A DNA stretch of 64,000 nt from Micromonospora chaiyaphumensis (GTDB taxonomy: Bacteria > Actinomycetota > Actinomycetes > Mycobacteriales > Micromonosporaceae): the NCBI RefSeq assembly GCF_900091435.1, contig NZ_FMCS01000010.1, forward strand, positions 124,001 to 188,000, written 5' to 3'. The notes under the pieces are model-generated. The model did no database searches. It had not been told where the DNA came from and saw nothing but the letters and a program-made list of their open reading frames with translations. The position numbers and the translations under genes were made by a program. This document shows positions 34,554 to 42,412 of this stretch, one piece after another (position 1 is the stretch's first letter; every line of letters begins with the position of its first letter).

Positions 34554-34590
34554 ATTTCCGACGCGTGACGGGTTGTTTCCGGCGTGTGAA
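34554..34590 (-). promoter_or_regulatory. GlnR-like operator upstream of amtB-glnK-glnD
   Basis: On the minus strand the region reads TTCAC-n6-GAAAC-n5-GTCAC-n6-GAAAT. This matches the two-repeat GlnR box gTnAC-n6-GaAAC of actinobacteria with four recognisable half-sites (plus-strand positions 34586-34590, 34575-34579, 34565-34569, 34554-34558). GlnR activation of amtB-glnK-glnD under nitrogen limitation is known in Streptomyces. Confidence 0.65.
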
Positions 34591-34618
34591 GAACGACGAT
34601 CATGCTGGCGGAGAGCGC

Positions 34619-35407
34619 TCAGCGCAGCGCGTACTCCAGGGCGTGCCGCTCGTAGTCGAGCAGCCGCAGGTCGCGCATGGGCCGGCGCAGGTGGCCCTTG
34701 TGCACGATCCGGACGAACGCCGGCTCACCGGCCGCCGCCATCCGCCGGATGCCCTCCACGTGGTCGACGATCCGCTTGCGGATGGTGCGGATGAGCCGGT
34801 GCCGGTCGCGCGGGATCAGCCCGTACGCGTCAGCGAACAGGCGCAGCCGGCGCGGCCGGTCGGGGTGCTTCCAGCCGAGGGTGATCGAGTCCCGGTCGGA
34901 GAAGATCGGCACCCAGGTCCAGGCCGCGTACGCCACGTCGTAGATCCGGGCGCCGGGCGAGGCCAGGTCGAAGTCGATCAGCCCGAGGGTGCCGTCGGGC
35001 CGCCAGATCACGTTGTGCGGGGCGGCGTCGTGGTGGCAGATCACCTCGGTGTCCGGCGGGGGCGGGCCGAACGAGCGCCAGACGGCACCCGGCGGCGGGG
35101 TGAAGCCGTACTGGGCGTCGTGGAACATCCGCAGCATGGTCGCCACGGTGACCAGGGCCTCGTCGGTGACCCAGTGCGGGGCGAGCGGGTACTCCCCGCA
35201 CTCCCCCTCCAGGTACGACAGGACCTCCCGGTTGCGCTCGTCCATGCCCAGGGCGCGGGGCGCGCCGGTGAAGCCGACGTACTCCAGGTGGCGCAGCAGG
35301 GCGTGGACCGAGGGGGTCCACGGGCCGGCGTTGCGCCGGACGGTGTCGCCCACCCGGACCACGGTGCTCACGTTCCCGCCGTGGAGCGGGATCTCCTGCG
35401 AAGTCAC
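34619..35407 (-). CDS. Aminoglycoside phosphotransferase-family (APH) kinase-like protein
   Basis: This protein of the APH/choline-kinase fold has an unknown substrate. Catalytic loop VICHHDAAPHNVIW holds the Brenner-type HxDxxxxN motif, and LIDFDLASPG provides the metal-binding Asp. The 262-residue form begins at GTG 35407 (VTSQEIPLHGGNVSTVVRVG), preceded by GGGAG at good spacing. A GTG at 35482 would add 25 residues without a ribosome binding site. Housekeeping roles are as likely as resistance. It lies alone between amtB and ftsY. Confidence 0.85.
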   Translation of the reverse strand: MTSQEIPLHGGNVSTVVRVGDTVRRNAGPWTPSVHALLRHLEYVGFTGAPRALGMDERNREVLSYLEGECGEYPLAPHWVTDEALVTVATMLRMFHDAQYGFTPPPGAVWRSFGPPPPDTEVICHHDAAPHNVIWRPDGTLGLIDFDLASPGARIYDVAYAAWTWVPIFSDRDSITLGWKHPDRPRRLRLFADAYGLIPRDRHRLIRTIRKRIVDHVEGIRRMAAAGEPAFVRIVHKGHLRRPMRDLRLLDYERHALEYALR

Positions 35408-35489
35408 GTACGGTCTCCCGAGGCGTGGCGACGGGTGGCTGGGGTCGCGCCACCCCGCGTAGGCGCGATCGTCAGTCGTCACGTCGAGG

Positions 35490-36683
35490 CTACGCGTCCC
35501 GGGCGATCGGCTCATTGCCGAGCAACGCGTCGACGAACTGTGCCGGGTCGAACGGGGCCAGGTCGTCCGGGCCCTCGCCGAGGCCGACCAGCTTGACCGG
35601 GATGCCCAGCTTGCGCTGGACGGCGATCACGATGCCCCCCTTGGCGGTGCCGTCGAGCTTCGTGAGGACCACGCCGGTCACGTTCACCACCTCGGTGAAG
35701 ACCCGGGCCTGCTCCAGGCCGTTCTGCCCGGTGGTGGCGTCGAGGATCAGCAGGGTCTCGTCGATCGGGCCGTGCTTCTCCACGACCCGCTTGACCTTGC
35801 CCAGCTCGTCCATGAGGCCGACCTTGTTCTGGAGCCGGCCGGCGGTGTCCACGAGCACCGTGTCGACCTTCGTGTCGATGCCCCGCTTCACGGCGTCGAA
35901 GGCGACGCTGGCCGGGTCGGCGGCCTCGGGGCCGCGGACGGTCTCCGCGCCCACCCGGCCGCCCCAGGTCTCCAGCTGGTCGGCGGCGGCGGCCCGGAAG
36001 GTGTCGGCCGCGCCGAGCAGCACGGTCCGGCCGTCCGCGATGAGCACCCGGGCGATCTTGCCGCAGGTGGTGGTCTTGCCGGCGCCGTTGACCCCGACCA
36101 CCATCAGCACCGCCGGCCCGCCCTCCTTGGGGGCGGTCTTCAGCGACCGGTCCAGTGTCGGGTCGAGCGCGTTGACCAGTTCGGCGGCGAGCAGGGTGCG
36201 CAGCTCGTCGACCGACCGGGTGCCGAGCACCCGGGTGCGCTCACGCAGCCGGTCGACGATCTCGCGGGTGGAGTCGATGCCGACGTCGGCGGTGATCAGG
36301 CTGTCCTCGATCTCCTCCCAGGTGTCCTCGTCGAGGCGGTCCCGGCTGAGCAGGCCGAGCAGGCCCTTGCCGAAGACGTTCTGCGAGCGGGACAGCCGGG
36401 AGCGCAGCCGGACCAGCCGGCCGGCGGTGGGCTCGGGGACCTCGATGGTGGGCAGCGGCGGCGCCTCGACCACCGGCGGCGGCTCGACGAGCACGCCGGT
36501 GCGCAGGTCCGACTCCGCCGCTTCGACCGGCGGCCCGGCCAGGTCCTCCTCGGCCCGGGTGTCGACCTCCGTCTCCGGCAGCGGCGGCTCGGGGCGCCGG
36601 CGCAGCCGGGGCACCACGAGGCTGAGGCCGCCGAGGATCAGCACGCCGAGCAGGGCGAGTGCGACGAGGAGGTATTCCGTCAT
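35490..36683 (-). CDS. ftsY: SRP receptor FtsY
   Basis: It is the membrane-associated GTPase that docks SRP. The 397-residue protein starts with a hydrophobic helix (MTEYLLVALALLGVLILGGL) giving it a true N-terminal anchor, as in Streptomyces, then an acidic/Pro-rich A domain (to about 110), the N domain, and the G domain with VVGVNGAGKTTTCGKIARVL, DTAGRLQNKVGLMDELGKV and VLTKLDGTAKGG. It does not lie directly beside smc here. Several accessory genes separate them. Confidence 0.96.
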   Translation of the reverse strand: MTEYLLVALALLGVLILGGLSLVVPRLRRRPEPPLPETEVDTRAEEDLAGPPVEAAESDLRTGVLVEPPPVVEAPPLPTIEVPEPTAGRLVRLRSRLSRSQNVFGKGLLGLLSRDRLDEDTWEEIEDSLITADVGIDSTREIVDRLRERTRVLGTRSVDELRTLLAAELVNALDPTLDRSLKTAPKEGGPAVLMVVGVNGAGKTTTCGKIARVLIADGRTVLLGAADTFRAAAADQLETWGGRVGAETVRGPEAADPASVAFDAVKRGIDTKVDTVLVDTAGRLQNKVGLMDELGKVKRVVEKHGPIDETLLILDATTGQNGLEQARVFTEVVNVTGVVLTKLDGTAKGGIVIAVQRKLGIPVKLVGLGEGPDDLAPFDPAQFVDALLGNEPIARDA

Positions 36684-36829
36684 GCCCGAAATCCTGTCAG
36701 ATGGCGGCGACGGCGTCCCACTCACCGCCTCGGCACGTGAACAAGCTGCGGGTACGCTCGCGGCTGGAAGGCGTGCCGCAACCGCCGGCCGGGTAGGAAG
36801 GATCTGATGATCTTCGTCGGAGGTGCGCC

Positions 36830-38542
36830 GTGACCAGTCCCCGTCTGCTCATCGGCCCGCTGCTGCGCCGGGTCGTCGACACCCGGGCCACCGTCTGGGT
36901 GGAGACCAGCGCGCCCGCCGTGGTCACCGTCCGCACGGCCGGCGGCGCCACCGGCAGTGCGCCCACCTTCTCGGCGTACGACCACCACTACGCGATCGTG
37001 GTGGTGTCGGGGCTGACGCCGGACAGCAGCACCACCTACGAGGTGCTCGTCGACGACGAGGTGGTCTGGCCGGTGCCGGACAGCGGCTTCCCGTCCAGCT
37101 TCATCCGCACCCGGGCGGCGGACGACCGGGACCAGCCGGTGACCCTGCTCTTCGGCTCCTGCCGCGAGACCACGCAGCACGCCACCGCCCGCCGGCTGCC
37201 CCCGGACGCGCTGGACGCGTACGCCCGGCGGCTGATCGCCACCCCGGACCCGGACGCGCTGCCCGACCTGCTGGTGCTCCTCGGCGACCAGGTCTACGCC
37301 GACGAGACCTCGCCGACCGTGCGCCGGCTGCTGAAGCGGCGGCGGCGCCGGCCGAAGGGCGCCCCGGCCACCCAGGTGGTCAGCTTCGACGAGTACACGA
37401 AGCTCTACCTGGAGTCCTGGCGCGACCCGGAGATCCGCTGGCTGCTCTCCACGGTGCCGAGCGTGATGATCTTCGACGACCACGAGATCATCGACGACTG
37501 GAACACCTCGGCGTCCTGGCGGGCGGACATGCGCACGCAGCCCTGGTGGGCGGAGCGCATCCGCAGCGGCCTGGCCTCCTACTGGGTCTACCAGCACCTG
37601 GGCAACCTGTCCCCGGACGAGATCGCCGCCGACCCGGTCTACGCCAAGGTGACCGCCGCCGAGGACGCCACGGGCGTGCTGCACGAGTTCGGCGAGCGGG
37701 TCGACCAGGAGGCCGACGTGGCGCACGACACCGAGCGCTGGCGGGCCGTGCAGTACCAGTGGAGCTACGCGCTGGACCTGGGCCGGACCCGCCTGGTGAT
37801 GCTGGACAACCGCTCCAGCCGGGTGCTCGACGCCGGCAACCGGGCCATGCTGCCGCCGGGCGAGTGGTCCTGGTTCCTGGACCGGGCGCACGGCGTCTAC
37901 GACCACCTGGTGGTCGGCGCCTCGCTGCCCTGGCTGCTCCCGCCCGGCATCCATCACGTCGAGTCGTGGAACGAGAAGCTCGCCGACTCCCGCCGGCCCT
38001 GGGTCGCGAAGCTGGCCGAGCAGATGCGCCGGGCCTGGGACCTGGAGCACTGGGCCTCGTTCCGGCGCTCCTTCGAGGCGCTCGGTGAGCTGTTCGTCCG
38101 GCTGGGCAGCGGCACGGCGCCGCGTGAGGGCGCCCGGATCGGCGCCGGCCCGGCATACTCCCGGCCGGCCTCGATCAGCGTGCTCTCCGGCGACGTGCAC
38201 CACTCGTACGTGGCCCGGGCCCGGTTCGCCGACAAGAGCGTGCGCACCCCGGTGCACCAGCTCACCTGCTCGCCCATCCACAACCAGGTGCCGGCCGGGA
38301 TGCGCCCGCTCATGCGGCTCGGCTGGAACCCGGGGCCGGCCGGCGCGGCCCGCACGCTGGCCCGCTCGGCCGGGGTGCGTCGCCCGCCGGTGCGCTGGAA
38401 GAAGCTGGCCGGGCCCTACTTCGGCAACGCCGTGGCCACGCTGACCCACCGGGGCCGGGCGGCCGAGGTGGTCATCGAGGGCACCACGAGCGACGGGCAC
38501 CTGCGGACGGTGGCGCGGCAGCGGCTCAGCGACGACGGGTGA
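36830..38542 (+). CDS. PhoD-like metallophosphatase
   Basis: The 570-residue protein belongs to the alkaline phosphatase D/PhoD-like family: an N-terminal fibronectin-type domain (RRVVDTRATVWVETSAPAVV), then the metallophosphatase core with LFGSCRETTQ, LLGDQVYADE, IFDDHEIIDDWN and LSGDVHHSYVAR. There is no signal peptide or Tat motif, so unlike secreted PhoD it is probably cytoplasmic. GTG at 36830 follows GGAGG. A TACGCT -10-like hexamer lies about 65 bases upstream, in the region shared with the divergent ftsY. Likely substrate: a phosphate mono- or diester. Confidence 0.9.
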   Translation: MTSPRLLIGPLLRRVVDTRATVWVETSAPAVVTVRTAGGATGSAPTFSAYDHHYAIVVVSGLTPDSSTTYEVLVDDEVVWPVPDSGFPSSFIRTRAADDRDQPVTLLFGSCRETTQHATARRLPPDALDAYARRLIATPDPDALPDLLVLLGDQVYADETSPTVRRLLKRRRRRPKGAPATQVVSFDEYTKLYLESWRDPEIRWLLSTVPSVMIFDDHEIIDDWNTSASWRADMRTQPWWAERIRSGLASYWVYQHLGNLSPDEIAADPVYAKVTAAEDATGVLHEFGERVDQEADVAHDTERWRAVQYQWSYALDLGRTRLVMLDNRSSRVLDAGNRAMLPPGEWSWFLDRAHGVYDHLVVGASLPWLLPPGIHHVESWNEKLADSRRPWVAKLAEQMRRAWDLEHWASFRRSFEALGELFVRLGSGTAPREGARIGAGPAYSRPASISVLSGDVHHSYVARARFADKSVRTPVHQLTCSPIHNQVPAGMRPLMRLGWNPGPAGAARTLARSAGVRRPPVRWKKLAGPYFGNAVATLTHRGRAAEVVIEGTTSDGHLRTVARQRLSDDG

Positions 38543-38543
38543 G

Positions 38544-38549
38544 TACCCT
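38544..38549 (+). promoter_or_regulatory. -10 element of leaderless promoter for MarR gene
   Basis: TACCCT (TAnnnT) begins two bases after the phosphatase stop and ends six bases before the GTG at 38556, so the regulator is probably transcribed separately as a leaderless message. Confidence 0.55.
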
Positions 38550-38555
38550 CTCAGC

Positions 38556-38981
38556 GTGGACGAGAGCCTGCGCGCCGTCGAGCACGAACTGACCGCGCTC
38601 CTGCGGCGTGGGCGCTCCCTGTCCTGGGAGATCGCCCGCGAGGTGCATCCCAACCTGGAGCCGAACGCCTACGGCCTGCTCCTCTGGTTGCGCCGGTCCG
38701 GCTCGATCCGGCTCACGGACCTGGCCGTCAAGCTGGGCATCGGCAAGGGCACGCTGAGCCGGCAGATCGGCGGCCTGGAGGCGCTGGGGCTGGTCCGCCG
38801 CGACCCGGACCCCACCGACCGGCGGGCCGCTCAGCTCAGCCTCACCGAGGAGGGCACCCGCCGGTTCGACGCGGCACGGGCGGCCCGACTCGAACAGATC
38901 CGGCGTTCGCTCGAATCCTGGCCGAAACAGGACGTCGAGGACTTCGCCCGGCTCATGCACCGGTTCAACGAGACCTTCTGA
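38556..38981 (+). CDS. MarR family transcriptional regulator
   Basis: This winged-helix repressor is 141 residues. The DNA-binding domain spans about 35-105: IRLTDLAVKLGIGKGTLSRQ is the helix-turn-helix, and GLVRRDPDPTDRRAAQLSLT is the wing with the conserved DxRRxxLxLT pattern. It is followed directly by an EmrB-type exporter, and the region between them carries two copies of the same palindrome. It most likely represses the exporter and is relieved by a small ligand, the usual MarR logic. Confidence 0.93.
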   Translation: MDESLRAVEHELTALLRRGRSLSWEIAREVHPNLEPNAYGLLLWLRRSGSIRLTDLAVKLGIGKGTLSRQIGGLEALGLVRRDPDPTDRRAAQLSLTEEGTRRFDAARAARLEQIRRSLESWPKQDVEDFARLMHRFNETF

Positions 38982-39021
38982 CCGGATCCGCCCTGGAATA
39001 AGACCTGCGCCACGTGAGGTT

Positions 39022-39062
39022 GTTGCTTGAGGCAACCAAGCCATACGGTTGCCCGAAGCAAC
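39022..39062. promoter_or_regulatory. Two palindromic operators between marR and MFS exporter
   Basis: GTTGC-TTGAG-GCAAC (39022-39036) and GTTGC-CCGAA-GCAAC (39048-39062) have identical half-sites and are centred 26 bases apart, about two and a half helical turns. A possible promoter TTGTTG-N18-TACGGT (39020-39049) overlaps the first site. They are strong candidates for the operators of the adjacent MarR protein. Confidence 0.75.
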
Positions 39063-39096
39063 TCCTTCCCCCGTCTTTCTCCGGAGGCAATCCACG

Positions 39097-40716
39097 ATGA
39101 CGCAGGCGACAGCGCCCACCCGGGCGACCGCCGTCGACATGTCCCACCGGCAGATCCTGGAGGCGCTCTCCGGCCTGCTGCTGGGCATGTTCGTCGCGAT
39201 CCTCTCCTCCACGGTCGTCTCGAACGCGCTGCCGCGGATCATCACCGAGCTGCACGGCGGCCAGTCCGCGTACACCTGGGTGGTCACCTCGACGCTGCTG
39301 GCGACCACGGCGACCACCCCGATCTGGGGCAAGCTGGCCGACCTGACCAGCAAGAAGATCCTGGTCCAGCTGGCCCTCACGATCTTCGTGCTGGGCTCGG
39401 TGCTGGCCGGGCTCTCCCAGTCCACCGGCCAGCTCATCGCCTGCCGGGTGCTCCAGGGCGTCGGCGCGGGCGGCCTCACCGCCCTGGCCCAGGTGATCAT
39501 GGCCACGATGATCGCGCCGCGCGAGCGCGGCCGGTACAGCGGCTACCTCGGCGCCGTGATGGCCGTCGGCACCATCGGCGGCCCGCTGATCGGCGGCGTC
39601 ATCGTCGACACCGACTGGCTCGGCTGGCGCTGGTGCTTCTACGTGGGCGTGCCGTTCGCCGTTCTCGCCCTGGTCGTGCTCCAGAAGACCCTGCACCTGC
39701 CGGTGGTCCGGCGCGAGGCGAAGATCGACTGGTGGGGCGCCACCCTGATCACCGCGGCCGTCTCGCTGCTGCTGATCTGGGTCACGCTGGCCGGCGACAA
39801 GTACGACTGGGTGTCCTGGCAGAGCGCCGTCATGGTGGCCGGCGCCGTGCTGCTCGGCGCGCTCGCCCTCCGGGTGGAGAACCGCGCCGCCGAGCCGATG
39901 ATCCCGCCGCGCCTGTTCCGCAACCGCACCATCACCCTCGCCGTGATCGCCAGCATCGCGGTCGGCGTGGGCATGTTCGGGGCCTCGGTCTTCCTCGGCC
40001 AGTACTTCCAGATCAGCCGCGGCGAGAGCCCGACCATGTCCGGCCTCATGACCCTGCCGATGATCCTCGGCCTGCTGGTCGCCTCGACCGTGGTCGGCCG
40101 CATCATCACCAACACTGGCCGCTGGAAGCGCTACCTGGTCACCGGCTCGGCGCTGCTCACCGCCGGCTTCGCGCTGATGGGCACCATGCGGGCGGACACC
40201 CCGTACTGGCGGCTCGCTGTGTTCATGGCGCTGATCGGCCTCGGCCTGGGCATGACCATGCAGAACCTGGTCCTCGCCGTGCAGAACACCGTCGGCCCGC
40301 ACGAACTCGGCGCGGCCAGCTCGGTGGTGGCCTTCTTCCGCAGCCTCGGTGGTGCCATCGGGGTGAGCGCGCTCGGCGCGATCCTCGGCCACAAGGTCAA
40401 GGACTACCTCGCCGAGGGGCTCGCCGGGCTCGGCATTCCGGCGTCCAGCTCCGGCAGCGGCGGTACCCTGCCGAACGTGCACACCCTGCCCGCACCGATC
40501 CGCGCGGTCGTCGAGGCCGCGTACGGGCACGGCGCCGGGGACATCTTCCTGGCCGCCGCCCCGTTCGGGCTGATCGCGCTGCTCGCGGTCGTGTTCATCA
40601 AGGAGGTGCCGCTGCGCCGCAACAACGGCGACGCGATCTCCGCCGAGGTCGAGCGGGAGTCCACCGTCGCGGCCGGCGCCGGCGCCCCGGTGGTACGCAC
40701 GGGCGGGCGGGACTGA
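39097..40716 (+). CDS. DHA2-family MFS drug exporter (EmrB/QacA-like)
   Basis: This proton-coupled multidrug exporter has about fourteen membrane segments over 539 residues. Motif A-like GKLADLTSKKILVQLAL lies after the second segment, and the motif C-type stretch GAVMAVGTIGGPLIGGVIVD is characteristic of drug:H+ antiporters. ATG at 39097 follows CCGGAGG. The C-terminus is a short soluble tail. Control by the upstream MarR regulator is likely from the paired operators. A universal stress gene starts four bases after its stop. Confidence 0.93.
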   Translation: MTQATAPTRATAVDMSHRQILEALSGLLLGMFVAILSSTVVSNALPRIITELHGGQSAYTWVVTSTLLATTATTPIWGKLADLTSKKILVQLALTIFVLGSVLAGLSQSTGQLIACRVLQGVGAGGLTALAQVIMATMIAPRERGRYSGYLGAVMAVGTIGGPLIGGVIVDTDWLGWRWCFYVGVPFAVLALVVLQKTLHLPVVRREAKIDWWGATLITAAVSLLLIWVTLAGDKYDWVSWQSAVMVAGAVLLGALALRVENRAAEPMIPPRLFRNRTITLAVIASIAVGVGMFGASVFLGQYFQISRGESPTMSGLMTLPMILGLLVASTVVGRIITNTGRWKRYLVTGSALLTAGFALMGTMRADTPYWRLAVFMALIGLGLGMTMQNLVLAVQNTVGPHELGAASSVVAFFRSLGGAIGVSALGAILGHKVKDYLAEGLAGLGIPASSSGSGGTLPNVHTLPAPIRAVVEAAYGHGAGDIFLAAAPFGLIALLAVVFIKEVPLRRNNGDAISAEVERESTVAAGAGAPVVRTGGRD

Positions 40717-40719
40717 CCG

Positions 40720-41208
40720 ATGGACGCCCCCGAGCGTGAGAAGTACGGCCCGGAGGCCCGGCCGCTGCCGTTCGAGCGCGGCACGGACGGGCCCCGGGTG
40801 GTGCTGGTCGGCGTCGACGGCAGCCGCACCTCGCTGCGCGCCGCCTCGTACGCGGCCGGGCTGGCCCGCCGGCAGGGCGCCGGCCTCGTGGTCGTCTTCG
40901 TCAGCTCGCCGTCCCCGTACACCGCGATCATGTCGGGCGTGGTGGCCGGGGCGGTGCAGCAGACCCAGGACGAGCTGGCCGCCGAGCTGCGCGAGGAGTG
41001 CCGGCGCGGCGCGGAGGAGCTGGGCCTGCCGGTGACCTTCCTGTGCCGGCGCGGCGACGCGTACGCCGAGCTGGCCAAGGCCGCCGACGAGCAGCGCGCG
41101 GACCTGGTGGTCGTCGGGTCCTCCGAGCAGGCCGGCCACAAGCTGGTCGGCTCGGTCGCCACCCGGCTGGTCCGCACCGGCCGCTGGCCGGTCGTGGTGG
41201 TGCCCTGA
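40720..41208 (+). CDS. Universal stress protein (UspA family)
   Basis: The 162-residue single-domain UspA protein has an N-terminal strand VVLVGVDGSRTSLRAASYAA and the ATP-site region VVVGSSEQAGHKLVGSVATR near the C-terminus, a variant of G-2x-G-9x-G. It begins four bases after the exporter stop and is therefore probably under the same MarR control, an unusual but sensible pairing of efflux with stress response. Confidence 0.92.
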   Translation: MDAPEREKYGPEARPLPFERGTDGPRVVLVGVDGSRTSLRAASYAAGLARRQGAGLVVVFVSSPSPYTAIMSGVVAGAVQQTQDELAAELREECRRGAEELGLPVTFLCRRGDAYAELAKAADEQRADLVVVGSSEQAGHKLVGSVATRLVRTGRWPVVVVP

Positions 41209-41250
41209 AATCCGGTCGCGACCGTCGCACCCGCGCCGGAGGATGGCCGG

Positions 41251-41781
41251 ATGACCTGGAGAGCACCCGAGATCGACCGCAGCCACGAGCCCTACGTCGG
41301 CGACGAGCGCACCATGCTGGAAGGCTGGCTCGACTACCACCGCGACACCCTGCTCCACAAGTGCGCCGGCCTGACCGCCGAGCAGCTCCGGACGGCGAGC
41401 GTCGAGCCGTCAACCCTGACCCTGCTCGGGCTGGTCCGCCACCTGGCCGGTGTGGAGCGCTGGTGGTTCCGGATCCGCGCCGCCGGGGAGGACGTCCCCG
41501 TCCTCTACGACGACGACGAGGACGAGGACGCGGATCTGAACGCCGTCGCCGACGCCGACCCGGAGGAGACCCTCGCCACCTTCCGCGCCGAGGTCGAGGC
41601 GGCCCGGAAGACCGCCGCCGGCCTGTCCCTGGACCACACCTTCCGGCGCCCCCGCCGAGACGGCACCGCCGACGAGATGAACGTCCGCTGGGTCTACGTG
41701 CACATGATCGAGGAGTACGCCCGGCACAACGGCCACGCCGACCTGATCCGCGAGCGCATCGACGGCGTCACGGGCGACTGA
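41251..41781 (+). CDS. DinB family protein (DUF664)
   Basis: The 176-residue four-helix-bundle protein of the DinB/YfiT superfamily has metal-binding histidines likely in LVRHLAGVERWWF and in MIEEYARHNGHADLI. An acidic insert (DDDEDEDADL) lies in the middle. Characterised relatives are mycothiol- or bacillithiol-dependent transferases. A mycothiol link would fit an actinobacterium but is inferred. It is convergent with the HAD gene, with 10 bases between stops. Confidence 0.88.
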   Translation: MTWRAPEIDRSHEPYVGDERTMLEGWLDYHRDTLLHKCAGLTAEQLRTASVEPSTLTLLGLVRHLAGVERWWFRIRAAGEDVPVLYDDDEDEDADLNAVADADPEETLATFRAEVEAARKTAAGLSLDHTFRRPRRDGTADEMNVRWVYVHMIEEYARHNGHADLIRERIDGVTGD

Positions 41782-41791
41782 CCGCCCAGCC

Positions 41792-42412
41792 TCAGTACGC
41801 CAGCGCGGCCCGCAGGTAGCGCAGGTCGGCCGGGCCGCTCCAGCGGTGCGCCGAGAGCCCGGCCACCCGCGCGCCGGCCACCGACCGGTCCTCGTCGTCG
41901 ACGAACAGCACCCGGGCCGGGGGCGTCCCCAGCGCCTCGCAGGCCGCCTGGAAGTACTCCTTCGCCGGCTTGTGCACCCCGATCACCGAGGAGTTGACCA
42001 CCACGTCCAGCTCGTCGGTCAGATCCAGCGCGGCCAGGTCGGCGTCGAGCACGTCGGTGGCGTTGGTGCCCAGCCCGACCCGCACGCCTGCCGCCCGGAC
42101 CTCGCGGATGAAGGCGAGCACCTCGGGGTCGACCTCGCCCCGGTAACGCTGCCACGCGTCCACGGCGGCTCGGGCCCGGCCCGGGTCGCCGACCGAGGGG
42201 GTCAGCGCGTCGGCCACGCTCGTCATCCACTCGGCGTGGCTGACCTTGCCGGTGAGGACCGGCTGGAGCAGGCCCCAGGACATGGCGATCTCGCCGAGGA
42301 CGCCCTCGCTCAGCCCGTACTCCCGCTCGACCCGCGCGGCCACCGCCGGGTCCCAGTGGCGCAGCACGCCGTCGAAGTCCACCAGGAGCGCCGTGGCGCG
42401 TTCCCGACTCAC
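41792..42412 (-). CDS. HAD-superfamily hydrolase
   Basis: The 206-residue phosphatase-like protein shows motif I LLVDFDGVLRHWD (nucleophile Asp), motif II LGTNAT, motif III Lys in VHKPAKEYF and motif IV VLFVDDEDRSVAGA. The small helical cap lies between motifs I and II. GTG at 42412 overlaps the smc stop by 4 bases, so it is co-translated with smc. The substrate is unknown. It is probably a small phosphorylated metabolite. Confidence 0.9.
   Translation of the reverse strand: MSRERATALLVDFDGVLRHWDPAVAARVEREYGLSEGVLGEIAMSWGLLQPVLTGKVSHAEWMTSVADALTPSVGDPGRARAAVDAWQRYRGEVDPEVLAFIREVRAAGVRVGLGTNATDVLDADLAALDLTDELDVVVNSSVIGVHKPAKEYFQAACEALGTPPARVLFVDDEDRSVAGARVAGLSAHRWSGPADLRYLRAALAY

Noticed and set aside
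34619..35407. Antibiotic-resistance determinant (APH fold)
   Set aside because: The kinase-fold motifs are present, but no specific aminoglycoside enzyme is recognised and the context is housekeeping; kept as a generic family call.
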